This document shows positions 1 through 7,882 of a DNA stretch of 26,431 bases, one piece after another. The stretch is taken from assembly GCA_002307185.1 (NCBI GenBank), contig DBTT01000004.1, forward strand, positions 135,231-161,661, read 5' to 3'. Within the stretch, counting starts at the first letter, position 1, and each line of letters opens with the position of its first letter. A program made the position numbers and the translations under genes. The notes beneath the pieces were generated by a model. That model ran no database searches. It saw nothing but the letters and a program-made list of their open reading frames with translations, and was not told where the DNA came from. The DNA is from Bacteroidales bacterium UBA1309 (GTDB taxonomy: Bacteria; Bacteroidota; Bacteroidia; Bacteroidales; Dysgonomonadaceae).

Positions 1-210
1 AAAGGCGGGGTAAGAGCCCACCGGTCTTTGCTGTAAGGCAGAGAGCCGTATTCCTTATAGGTTGTAAGACCATGTATATCAGCGCATGTAGGATTGCTCG
101 TCCGATGCTGAGGGGTAGGTCGCTAAAGCTTGTTGGCGACAGCAAGCGTAGATAAATGGCAGGCGTTTGGCTTTGGCCGAAAACAGAACCCGGCTTACAG
201 GCTTACTGCA
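1..210 (+). ncRNA. rnpB: RNase P RNA, 3' part (5' end outside window)
   Basis: This is the catalytic RNA of ribonuclease P, which matures tRNA 5' ends. The sequence shows bacterial class A hallmarks in the right order. GGGGTAAGAGCCCACCGG lies near base 6, AGGGGTAGGT near 110, GTAGATAAATGGCAGGC at about 148, and ACAGAACCCGGCTTACAG at 184-201. The last is the near-universal 3' segment. The run GGCTTACTGC that follows is probably the 3' strand of helix P1. Seven T residues at 212-218 could end transcription. The 5' half, including the other P1 strand, lies before the window, so the exact 3' end is an estimate. Confidence 0.93.
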
Positions 211-242
211 TTTTTTTGTTTAAACCGAAAATTTACAAGACT

Positions 243-1565
243 ATGATTGAAAAAATCCGGACGCTCGTTAATCGGCTTATAAATTTTATCACCTACGACA
301 TTTGGCGGACACACGATGATGAACTGATTGACTGGAAAAAAGCCAATTTGTTCAACTTTGTCAAGGTTTTCGTGCTTGCCATCAAGAATATCTCACGCCT
401 GAATATTGGAAGAAAAGCCTCTGCTCTGACCTACAGTACTTTGCTGGCTATTGTCCCCATATTGGCTATACTGTTTGCCGTGGCCCGTGGCTTTGGATTC
501 CAAAATATTGTGCAGAGCGAATTGTTCAAGTTTTTTGCGGGGCAAGAAACAGCGTTGACAAAGGCTCTGGAATTTGCCGATACATCACTGAAATATGCTC
601 AGGGAGGAATCTTTGTGGGTATTGGTGTGGTCTTGTTGCTTTATACCGTGATTAGCTTGATTTCGGGTGTGGAGCAAAATTTCAATGAAATATGGAACGT
701 GAAAAAGCAAAGGTCCTATTACCGTCAATTCACCGACTACTTGGCCTTGATCCTTATTGTTCCGGTGTTTATGGTTTGCAATTCGGGGATCACCATTTTC
801 ATAGGTGCTTCCATCGACAAGCTCTATTTGCTCGACCAAGTGTTGGCACCCATTATGAAGGTGATTCCCTTCTTGATCGTGATCATCTTGTTCACTTTCG
901 TCTATATCTACATTCCAAACACCAAGGTGAAGTTCTCAAGTGCGCTATTTGGCGGTTTTTTTGCCGGTGTTGCCTTCCAGGGCTTCCAAATGCTCTACAT
1001 CTCCGGTCAGATCTGGATCTCGAAATACAACGCCATATACGGCAGTTTTGCTGCCTTGCCTTTGTTGTTGATGTGGGTGCAGCTCTCGTGGTATATCTGC
1101 TTGTTTGGAATGTTGATTACACAGGCAGCCCAAAACGTGAAAAAATTCAGTTTCGAAAAAGAATCGCAGAACATCAGCCGCCGATACAAAGATTTCTTCA
1201 CGCTGCTTATCGCTTCACTGATTATAAAGCGGTTTGAAACAGGGGAAAGGCCCTACACTGCCGACGAATTGTCCGAAAAACACAAAATTCCATCCAAGCT
1301 CACGGGCGATATCCTGTATCTGCTCCAGCTGATTGGCATTGCGGTAGAAGTGGTGGACGAGGAGAAAGAAATTACCACTTATATCCCTGCGATCGATATT
1401 CATAAAATCACCGTCACATTCCTTCTCCATCGTATCGACCAATATGGCGCCGAAGATTTCAACAAAGACTGGAAATCGGATTACAAAGCCGTTTGGGATG
1501 CCTTGCAGGATTATAATCAAACCAGTTATTCGAAATACGATGGAGTGTTGTTGAAGGATTTGTAG
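243..1565 (+). CDS. YihY/virulence factor BrkB family inner-membrane protein
   Basis: A 440-residue polytopic membrane protein of the YihY/BrkB family, once mislabelled RNase BN; its biochemical role is unsettled. Six hydrophobic spans are visible at about residues 61-82, 121-142, 166-190, 201-225, 235-252 and 267-294. The last carries the family-typical YGSFAALPLLLMWVQLSW. A hydrophilic C-terminal extension of about 140 residues (301-440) resembles a winged-helix-like cytoplasmic domain, which is common in Bacteroidota members. I chose the ATG at 243 (MIEKIRTLV). The in-frame ATG at 156 lies inside the RNase P RNA and would add 29 unrelated residues. The neighbour downstream is convergent, so the gene seems to stand alone. 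Confidence 0.88.
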   Translation: MIEKIRTLVNRLINFITYDIWRTHDDELIDWKKANLFNFVKVFVLAIKNISRLNIGRKASALTYSTLLAIVPILAILFAVARGFGFQNIVQSELFKFFAGQETALTKALEFADTSLKYAQGGIFVGIGVVLLLYTVISLISGVEQNFNEIWNVKKQRSYYRQFTDYLALILIVPVFMVCNSGITIFIGASIDKLYLLDQVLAPIMKVIPFLIVIILFTFVYIYIPNTKVKFSSALFGGFFAGVAFQGFQMLYISGQIWISKYNAIYGSFAALPLLLMWVQLSWYICLFGMLITQAAQNVKKFSFEKESQNISRRYKDFFTLLIASLIIKRFETGERPYTADELSEKHKIPSKLTGDILYLLQLIGIAVEVVDEEKEITTYIPAIDIHKITVTFLLHRIDQYGAEDFNKDWKSDYKAVWDALQDYNQTSYSKYDGVLLKDL

Positions 1566-1617
1566 GTGGAAATGTAGAATTACGAATTGGGCTTGTTAGA
1601 AAGAATGCCCCGGCCTT

Positions 1618-1789
1618 ACCCGACACACTTCCCTGTCGCTATTTTGCATGATAAGAGCATACCCGGTACAATTGCTTCCTGCAGCCTGTAGCACGAAATC
1701 GTACCCAGTACGCTTCCTTGCCGCAGCATTGCAACACAGAATTGTACTGGCTCTGACTTCTCAGAGGCAAGCTGTTGGGGGGAATTTGG
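1618..1789. repeat. Degenerate tandem repeat, unit about 43 bp, 3 to 4 copies
   Basis: Four successive blocks start at 1618, 1661, 1703 and 1746. The first three begin ACCC, have a CTTCC-like core about 10-18 bases in, then GCNNNNTTGCA-like sequence. Spacing is 43, 42 and 43 bases. The fourth copy is more diverged. The array sits in the gap between two convergent genes. Copy lengths that are not all multiples of three argue against a translated repeat. I do not recognise the family. Confidence 0.5.
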
Positions 1790-1814
1790 TCTCAATTCAA
1801 ACATGGGGTTTAAG

Positions 1815-1855
1815 AAAAATAGCTCCAGCGACATAAGACCGCTGGAGCTATTTTT
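1815..1855. terminator. Bidirectional intrinsic terminator
   Basis: A perfect 16-bp inverted repeat has arms at 1815-1830 and 1840-1855 around a 9-base loop. The GC-rich core is AGCTCCAGCG/CGCTGGAGCT. An A5 run precedes the core and a T5 run follows it, so it can act on both strands. It lies between the convergent YihY-family gene and the DUF5686 gene. Confidence 0.9.
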
Positions 1856-1905
1856 GTTCTTTTGAGAGCAAATCAAAAGGTGTTGATTTCCGAAACTTCT
1901 TTTTT

Positions 1906-4458
1906 TTAGAATTGCATCCGGAATCCAAACCTAACTCCTGATTTGTCAATATCCGGATGATTCAGGTAATTCAGCCGGCGGACATAATCTACCCTGAAAA
2001 ACTTGAAAATATTTTCAACACCCACATTGTATTCCATGTAAGGCGTACTGCCCATCGAATGTCTTATATCGGGAAATATAAGGAGATTATTGTCTGAGTT
2101 CGGGTTGTTTCGGTCGCTCAAATCTCCCAACAAGCCGTGGAAACCAAACACTTCGCGCAACTTGAAGGCTTTGATGAATGGAACCCTGTTGAATAGCCAT
2201 CCGCCCATGTGGTAGTCGAGCATAAAGGTCAGTTGGCGGTCGTTGATGAATTCCAATGGCGTGATGAGGTTGAATGCACCCCGCTGGATGGTGTATGAAT
2301 TGTTGGCGTTGGGCGTGAGCAACAAGGGGAATGGAACTTCTCCCCAGATCTTCTCCGCTTTCACCGACAGGAACAGTTTCCCGAAAGGAGGAATCCACTT
2401 GGCTTTTTCCAAGCCCAGGCCCATCACGTGGTAGCTGTAATTGCCGCTTAGGATGTTGTTCAAGCCCCATGTGTTTTCAAATGTCACAATGGTTGACTCA
2501 GAAGGGATTTGCTCCCTTTTGCGCTTCATTTGCACGAATTTTTCATTGTGGGCATACCGCAAGGTGACCCCTACCTCCGTCGTTTTCATGCTTCCCAGAG
2601 ATGTGCCGTCGCCCGAATGGATGAATGTGAGGTTACCCCCGGCAGATTCGTCGCTCTTGCGGGCAAAGACCATTGCCGAAAACCCTTTTTGAGATTCATG
2701 CACATAATTTATTTCAATCTCCCTTTGATAGGTCATGTTGTCGATGTCCCGTATTTTGAACGATTGCAGGAAGTTATCCCGCGAGGCTTGCAGATACCTT
2801 TGCCCGAGGGTGTTCACATCGTATTTGTAGCTTATGGTGAGGTTTTTCCGTGGGAATTCATCTTTGATAAGTTCCCTTCTCTTGAAAGCCCAAGCCACTT
2901 CCCCGTAATATTTCCATATTTTATCGGAAGTTCCATAGGCGCCATAGCCGTATAGGAATAGATTGTGGTTGAAATTGGCCGTAGTCAAAGCCCCCATCCG
3001 CAAACGTGTTCCTTCGAGCGAGTTGGTGCTATAAAACGTTTGGGCGGAGCCAATGTCCAGCTTGTTGAGCTTTGGGTCCCATATGGTGTGTATGTAACCC
3101 GATTGCAGGAAATCGGCCACTTTTATGGCGAATTTGACGGTTTTGCTTCGTGTAGCCTCTATATACATCGAATCCAGCCTTAGGTCCTTGACACCCGTTG
3201 TCGGACGGTTTTCTTGCCAGAATTTGTTTTCCTGATTGTCATAGCCCTTCATTTTTATTTCCTGATCGGGAATGGCAAAAATTTCCTTGTAGTTCAATCC
3301 CGTTGAAATGTTGGTGAACGTTTGGTCTTTCTGGACATACAGTTTGCCTATCTTTTCGTATTCGAAATTCACCATGGTGGTAAATCTCGAAGGTGTCCAC
3401 AGCCCGGATTTTAGCTGGTCGAATTCTTGTTCCACCAACATCGTTTTCACGAAGTTGATGTTTGCTTTTTTAGGTATCCGCAGCAATACTTTTTTTATTG
3501 CATAGGTGGAGTCATCCCGAACGAAAAGATCTCCCGAAAATCCCACATCGCGGGTGTTGAATGGTAAAAATCCGAGTTGGATGAATTTTTTGTTGTCAAT
3601 CATCACGGTGTCCCGGATATACCATTTGTAGAAGTCAATGGAAGAGCTGGTGCTCAGTGGCCCCACGAATCCGATGAGGAAAAGGTTGATCTGGTTGTCG
3701 CGGATGTTGATGTCTTTGAAAGTCTCATCCGTGGCGGAAGCAAATCCGCTGTTATCCATTTTTTTGTCGATACCCTGTTGATTGTACCCGAGCACAATTT
3801 TCTTCGTTTCTTTCGGGGATTTCCGGTGATACACATCGCGGTAGTATTCGCGGACGGTATAGGGCAAAATCTTCCGCCCGTCGATGCGGGAAGTATCGGC
3901 ATATTTTGCGAGGTATTTTTGGTTTTTCAATATTCCCTTGTTTGGATTGTAATCGTTGAGCGCAAAGAATATCCGTTCATACTCGCTGCATCTCCAGTAA
4001 TCTTCCGATTCAACGTAGTTCTTATACTTGTGCTCGATCACTTTCTTGATAAGATCCACTGCCGGGTTGTTCTTCTTCGAGTACTTTTCTTTGGTTTGCC
4101 TGATTACGACTTCGCCGATCTGGATGCCATCCGAAACCATTTTGATTTGTAGCTTGTAATATTTCCCGGGCAAAACGGTTATTTCCTTTGTTTTATATCC
4201 CATTCCGGACAATATTAGTGTCGCTTTTGTGGTCCTGTTGTTGGTTAGCCTAAATTCTCCTTCTTCATCCGTGAGGGTTCCAATCTTGCTTTTTTCCAAG
4301 CTAACGGCAATAGATTCGATTGGTTTTCCCGTCACTGAATCTGTCACAACGCCAGTAATAGCATAAGATGAGGACTGTGAATTGCTTTCAATAACGCAGC
4401 ACATGGCCAATATGGAAATCAAGAACAAAGCTTTTCCTTTTGAAACGAATAATTTCAT
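1906..4458 (-). CDS. DUF5686 outer-membrane protein with carboxypeptidase-like regulatory domain
   Basis: An 850-residue exported protein. It has a signal peptide (MKLFVSKGKALFLISILAM, cleavage probably near residues 27-30). A CarboxypepD_reg-like beta-sandwich follows at about 33-112, seen in GVVTDSVTGKPIESIAVSLE and GTLTDEEGEFRL. The long DUF5686 region, rich in aromatic beta-strands, runs from about 125 to the end. The C-terminus FGFRMQF, ending in Phe, fits an outer-membrane beta-barrel insertion signal. This architecture is widespread and often conserved in Bacteroidota, but its function is unknown to me. There is no plug domain, so it is not a standard TonB receptor. The upstream gap of 233 bp to the ABC gene suggests separate transcription. 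Confidence 0.87.
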   Translation of the reverse strand: MKLFVSKGKALFLISILAMCCVIESNSQSSSYAITGVVTDSVTGKPIESIAVSLEKSKIGTLTDEEGEFRLTNNRTTKATLILSGMGYKTKEITVLPGKYYKLQIKMVSDGIQIGEVVIRQTKEKYSKKNNPAVDLIKKVIEHKYKNYVESEDYWRCSEYERIFFALNDYNPNKGILKNQKYLAKYADTSRIDGRKILPYTVREYYRDVYHRKSPKETKKIVLGYNQQGIDKKMDNSGFASATDETFKDINIRDNQINLFLIGFVGPLSTSSSIDFYKWYIRDTVMIDNKKFIQLGFLPFNTRDVGFSGDLFVRDDSTYAIKKVLLRIPKKANINFVKTMLVEQEFDQLKSGLWTPSRFTTMVNFEYEKIGKLYVQKDQTFTNISTGLNYKEIFAIPDQEIKMKGYDNQENKFWQENRPTTGVKDLRLDSMYIEATRSKTVKFAIKVADFLQSGYIHTIWDPKLNKLDIGSAQTFYSTNSLEGTRLRMGALTTANFNHNLFLYGYGAYGTSDKIWKYYGEVAWAFKRRELIKDEFPRKNLTISYKYDVNTLGQRYLQASRDNFLQSFKIRDIDNMTYQREIEINYVHESQKGFSAMVFARKSDESAGGNLTFIHSGDGTSLGSMKTTEVGVTLRYAHNEKFVQMKRKREQIPSESTIVTFENTWGLNNILSGNYSYHVMGLGLEKAKWIPPFGKLFLSVKAEKIWGEVPFPLLLTPNANNSYTIQRGAFNLITPLEFINDRQLTFMLDYHMGGWLFNRVPFIKAFKLREVFGFHGLLGDLSDRNNPNSDNNLLIFPDIRHSMGSTPYMEYNVGVENIFKFFRVDYVRRLNYLNHPDIDKSGVRFGFRMQF

Positions 4459-4495
4459 ACGGTTAAATTCTATTAGTGGGGGCGGTATGTAACTC

Positions 4496-4513
4496 GCATG
4501 ATTTTCTAATCAT
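4496..4513. repeat. Small inverted repeat upstream of the DUF5686 gene
   Basis: CATGATT and AATCATG form a 7-bp stem around a 4-base loop, about 40 bases before the DUF5686 start codon. It could be an operator or an mRNA leader hairpin. The same gap also holds a 6-bp stem CACTTT/AAAGTG at 4651-4666, just beyond the end of the ABC gene, which is too weak to call a terminator. I see no clear TAnnTTTG promoter in this gap. Confidence 0.35.
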
Positions 4514-4691
4514 GGATTTTGGTGATTTGAAAAAAATCAGGCTTCGTTTCATTCTAATAATTTGTAAATCTCTTGTTTTGTAAACATCAAAAGTCGTCTT
4601 ATTCCGATACTATTTCAATGCTTGGGTCTTGCTATTTTTTTGGTAAAATCGCACTTTCGATAAAGTGAAAAAACGGAAGATATTGTTTTAT

Positions 4692-6143
4692 TTAACGCTT
4701 TGACAATACAAAACGTTTGTCCACTATTTTTGGAATGTCTTCGTCGTAATGGGTTACAAATATCAGGGATTTTTCTGTGCCGCAGAATTTTTCGATGATA
4801 TTTTTAACTTTTTCTTTGTTTCTGGCATCCAATCCGTGAAGAGGTTCGTCTAGTATTAACAAATCGGGGTTTTTTACGAATACCCGTGTCAGCAATGTCA
4901 AGCGTTGTTCTCCCGACGAGGCTTGGAGAAAAGAGACATCCTTGAGGTGTGAAATGCCAAACAATTGCATCCATTCCAGAGCCTTTTGCTTTTGTTCCTC
5001 GCTGCAGGAGAGGTATAGCCCGATGGTATCGAAAAATCCTGACCCAACAATGTCTAGGCAGGGAATATTCTTGAGGTAGTGCAGATGCATTTCCGGCGAA
5101 ATGTAACCGATCCGTTTCTTGATCTCCCAGATGCTTTCGCCGCTTCCCCGTTTTTTGCCGAACAGGTGGATGTCGTTGGCATATGCCTGCGGATTGTCTC
5201 CCGAAATCAGACTGAGCAGGGTGGATTTTCCAGAACCGTTAGGTCCCAGCAAGGCCCACTTTTCCCCTTTTTCGATCTTCCAATTCAGCTCATGCAAGAT
5301 CGTTCGCTTGCCATAGCGGATGTGTATGTTGTTTAGCCGTATGATCTCGGATGAATGCAAGTCTTCTTTTGATGTTGTTGGAAAGTTCAGCTTTTCGGGT
5401 TCTATTTCCGCAAATAATTCTTCTCGCAGAGCTTTGTCGTCGAGGAAATCTTTTTTCGACATTGCCTGCTTTATGGAGCGATTCACGATAGGCAACACGT
5501 GGGTGATAGCTGCCGGAATATCTGCCGGATTGGACAAGACCAACACGATTTGCACTCCGCCTTCCGCAATGATTTCTTCGAATAATTCATTCAGCACTTT
5601 CCGTGAAACAACATCCAATCCAATGTAAGGATTGTCCAAAATCAGGATTTGGGGACTGTTCAGCAACGATTTCACCACAAGGAATTTCCGGAGCTCTCCA
5701 CTCGAAAGTAGCCGGATGTCTTTTTCCAGCAAATCTTCTAGGCCAAATCGGGCGATGAGGTGTTTTCCCCATTCAGATCCGGCAGTTTTTGGCAAAAGTT
5801 CTCTCGTGGGCGTGCCATCTTGCATGACCCCCACGTTCCATCGCTGTTGGTAGAACGATTCGCGCGTATCGGACAAACTGTAGATGTCTCGAAATGCCAC
5901 GATTTTGATGCATTCTGAAGGCTTCACTTCTTCCCCGCTTGCATTGAAGCACGTGATTTTCCCCGATTTCAACGCATATTTTCCTGCCAATGTATCGATG
6001 AACAAGGTTTTGCCGGCACCGTTTGGTCCGATGATCGCCCATTGTTCTCCTGATTTTATTTGCCAGTTGATGGGTCCGTTGAAACGCACTTCGTCAAATC
6101 TTTGTACCAGATTTGAGGCAATCAGGCAGTTGCTTACTTTCAT
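4692..6143 (-). CDS. Tandem ABC ATPase, ModF-like, with degenerate first ATPase site
   Basis: A 483-residue soluble protein made of two fused ABC ATPase domains with no membrane segment. Domain 1 has Walker A GPNGAGKT (39-46), signature LLSSGEL (145-151) and Walker B LILDNPYIGLD (167-177). Domain 2 has Walker A GPNGSGKST (300-308), signature ASSGEQ (408-413), Walker B LLILDEPLHGLD and switch VTHYD near 463-467. The length and pairing match ModF/PhrA proteins, which are named for molybdate loci but poorly understood. No mod genes are adjacent. In domain 1 the catalytic Glu after Walker B is Asn171, and the switch His is replaced (LSNPAD), so only domain 2 looks able to hydrolyse ATP well. The start ATG is the first in frame after the divergent intergenic region. 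Confidence 0.85.
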   Translation of the reverse strand: MKVSNCLIASNLVQRFDEVRFNGPINWQIKSGEQWAIIGPNGAGKTLFIDTLAGKYALKSGKITCFNASGEEVKPSECIKIVAFRDIYSLSDTRESFYQQRWNVGVMQDGTPTRELLPKTAGSEWGKHLIARFGLEDLLEKDIRLLSSGELRKFLVVKSLLNSPQILILDNPYIGLDVVSRKVLNELFEEIIAEGGVQIVLVLSNPADIPAAITHVLPIVNRSIKQAMSKKDFLDDKALREELFAEIEPEKLNFPTTSKEDLHSSEIIRLNNIHIRYGKRTILHELNWKIEKGEKWALLGPNGSGKSTLLSLISGDNPQAYANDIHLFGKKRGSGESIWEIKKRIGYISPEMHLHYLKNIPCLDIVGSGFFDTIGLYLSCSEEQKQKALEWMQLFGISHLKDVSFLQASSGEQRLTLLTRVFVKNPDLLILDEPLHGLDARNKEKVKNIIEKFCGTEKSLIFVTHYDEDIPKIVDKRFVLSKR

Positions 6144-6197
6144 AGATAGTCCTTTAATTGTGTAAAAGTAGTGATATTATTCCGAACAAAAAAGATG

Positions 6198-6205
6198 TAT
6201 CTTTG
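6198..6205 (+). promoter_or_regulatory. Probable -7 box for the DUF3109 gene
   Basis: TATCTTTG fits the Bacteroidota -7 consensus TAnnTTTG and lies about 80 bases before the DUF3109 start, in the divergent gap with the ABC gene. No good TTTG is seen at the -33 position. Confidence 0.5.
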
Positions 6206-6283
6206 CACAACTCTTGCTTTGCTGAGGGAGAATCGACTATTAAAAACAACTGACAGACCGCTGTTGGATACTAATTGTAAGAA

Positions 6284-6862
6284 ATGATGTTGCAAATTGG
6301 AGAAACCGTCGTAGGACTTGATATAATTGAAGAAAAATTTTGTTGCAACCTCGCAGTTTGCAAGGGCTGGTGCTGTGTGGACGGTGAATCCGGCGCTCCT
6401 TTGGAGAAAGAGGAAGTTGCCGAACTCGAGCGGGTGCTTCCGGAAGTTTGGGATGACTTGTCGCCCGAAGCCCAGGAGGTGATTGACGAACAAGGTGTTG
6501 CTTACAAAGATCGGGACGGCGACATGGTGACCTCCATCGTGAATGGAAAAGATTGCGTTTTCACTTACCACGATCCCAAAGGCATTTGCCGGTGTGCCAT
6601 CGAGAAAGCTTACCGGGAGGGAAGGATTGATTTTTATAAGCCGATTTCCTGCCATTTGTATCCGATTCGTCTCCAAAAATTCAGGGATTTCACCGCTGTG
6701 AACTACCACCGCTGGAGCATCTGCAAGCCTGCTGTTGCCTTGGGAAAAGAAAACGGCCTGCGGATCTATCAATTCTTGAAAGAACCGCTTATTCGTAAAT
6801 TTGGGGAAGAATGGTATCAAGAACTGGAAATGACTGCCGAGGAATATTTGAAGAGCAAATGA
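6284..6862 (+). CDS. DUF3109 family cysteine-rich protein
   Basis: A 192-residue cytoplasmic protein of the DUF3109 family, related to the YkgJ-type putative metal-chelating proteins. Cysteines are clustered at the N-terminus (FCCNLAVCKGWCC, Cys20, 21, 26, 30, 31). More lie at Cys91, ICRC (102, 104), ISCHLYP (123) and SICKP (147). This spacing suggests iron, zinc or an iron-sulfur cluster, but the metal cannot be read from the sequence. Length is normal for the family. Two adjacent ATG codons open the frame (MMLQIGE), so either may be used. It is transcribed divergently from the ABC gene, and the next gene has its own promoter. Confidence 0.85.
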   Translation: MMLQIGETVVGLDIIEEKFCCNLAVCKGWCCVDGESGAPLEKEEVAELERVLPEVWDDLSPEAQEVIDEQGVAYKDRDGDMVTSIVNGKDCVFTYHDPKGICRCAIEKAYREGRIDFYKPISCHLYPIRLQKFRDFTAVNYHRWSICKPAVALGKENGLRIYQFLKEPLIRKFGEEWYQELEMTAEEYLKSK

Positions 6863-6888
6863 TTTAATTAACTTTTGAATAAGCTAAA

Positions 6889-6921
6889 TTTGTGCTTATT
6901 TGTTTTAAAGTGGTATATTTG
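6889..6921 (+). promoter_or_regulatory. Bacteroidota promoter for the PorT-like gene
   Basis: TTTG at 6889-6892, a 21-base spacer and TATATTTG at 6914-6921 match the TTTG/TAnnTTTG promoter of this phylum. Transcription would begin near 6927, leaving a leader of about 30 bases before the ATG at 6958. This also rules out a start at 6892. Confidence 0.75.
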
Positions 6922-6957
6922 CCTTCTGCTATACGTTTTATTAACAAAATATACCAG

Positions 6958-7662
6958 ATGAAAATAGCAAGTATTCTTACAGCAACCTTATTCCTTTCAA
7001 GTTCATTTCTGTGTCTTCAAGCTCAAGACAAACCATTTACTGTGGAAATACGTGGCGGGGCAAATTTCACCAAGATGGAGCATTCTCTTTTTGAAGTAAA
7101 TGGTCAATATGGTTATAGATTTGATGCTGTTGCTGATTATAAACTTCCGAAAGCCTTCTTCCTCCGTTCCGGACTAACATTTTCTTCTAAAAACACAGAA
7201 AAGAGGTTTTTTCCAAGTCCATCCAGCGACAATTTTGAATCAAATGGGCTTTATTTCATATTAATTAAATCGACTGCACATTATATCCAGATTCCATTGA
7301 TGATCGGATATAAGAAAAGAATTGGCAAACTGGAAGCAAACTTGGCTGGTGGAGGTTATCTAGCCTGCGGTCTTGCCGGAAAGAACAAGGATTATGTTTA
7401 CTCGGGGTCATGGGTTTATGATGGCGTTGGTGATATACGCGATTTTACTCCAAAAATTAATGTAAAGTACACTGAAAATCCCTCTTTCACCGATGCATAT
7501 AAGCGTTTTGATAGTGGACTCATTGCGTCGATCGGATTGCAATACAAAACTTTTACGTTGGATGCTGGATATGAATTTGGGTTGAAAAATATGATCCAAA
7601 GTGGATCGGTGCAGCAAAAAAATCGGACGGCATTTCTATCACTAGGATTCATTATCGGATAG
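6958..7662 (+). CDS. Small outer-membrane beta-barrel protein, PorT-like
   Basis: A 234-residue exported protein. The signal peptide MKIASILTATLFLSSSFLC is followed by LQAQD, so cleavage is likely after Ala. The mature part opens with FTVEIRGGANFTKMEH, then alternating amphipathic strands with conserved elements such as FFLRSGLTFSSK, YIQIPLMIGYKKRIG and LDAGYEFGLKNM, and ends LSLGFIIG. This is the pattern of the outer-membrane beta-barrel (PorT/OMP_b-brl) family, predicted to form an 8-10 strand barrel. Members range from type IX secretion accessory PorT to unassigned barrels, and nothing nearby points to type IX secretion. The start at 6958 gives a clean signal peptide and lies just after a promoter. 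Confidence 0.8.
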   Translation: MKIASILTATLFLSSSFLCLQAQDKPFTVEIRGGANFTKMEHSLFEVNGQYGYRFDAVADYKLPKAFFLRSGLTFSSKNTEKRFFPSPSSDNFESNGLYFILIKSTAHYIQIPLMIGYKKRIGKLEANLAGGGYLACGLAGKNKDYVYSGSWVYDGVGDIRDFTPKINVKYTENPSFTDAYKRFDSGLIASIGLQYKTFTLDAGYEFGLKNMIQSGSVQQKNRTAFLSLGFIIG

Positions 7663-7696
7663 TTTCCAATTTCCTTTTATCTATTTATTTTGAATG

Positions 7697-7738
7697 AGTC
7701 GGAAGCATTTAGCTAAAATGAAGCTCCTGACTGCTTTT
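7697..7738 (+). terminator. Probable terminator after the PorT-like gene
   Basis: AGTCGGAAGC (7697-7706) and GCTCCTGACT (7723-7732) form a 10-bp stem with one mismatch and one wobble pair. The 16-base loop is itself partly palindromic (TTTAGCTAAA). GCTTTTG follows. The T-run is short, so strength is uncertain. Confidence 0.5.
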
Positions 7739-7792
7739 GTTCCCAAAGCGTGACATTGGTAAGATATTTTTGGGGAATGTTTTATAAAATAA

Positions 7793-7824
7793 TTTGGTTT
7801 ATAAAATAAACTTGTTTATGTTTG
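7793..7824 (+). promoter_or_regulatory. Bacteroidota promoter for the receptor operon
   Basis: TTTG at 7793-7796, a 20-base spacer and TATGTTTG at 7817-7824 are a full match to the phylum's housekeeping promoter. The ATG of the TonB-dependent receptor follows 58 bases later. It probably drives all four genes to 11679. Confidence 0.78.
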
Positions 7825-7882
7825 CGTCAGATTTGATTGCAATTATCAATGATTCCATTTTAGTTTATTAAAAACCAAGTGT

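Noticed and set aside
1616..1876. 86-codon minus-strand frame through the tandem repeat, reading as 14-residue repeats
   Set aside because: It includes the bidirectional terminator hairpin, and the repeat period is not consistently a multiple of three.
6140..6820. 226-codon minus-strand open frame opposite the DUF3109 gene
   Set aside because: The plus strand encodes a recognisable cysteine-rich family with conserved spacing; the minus frame has no recognisable domain and is its mirror.
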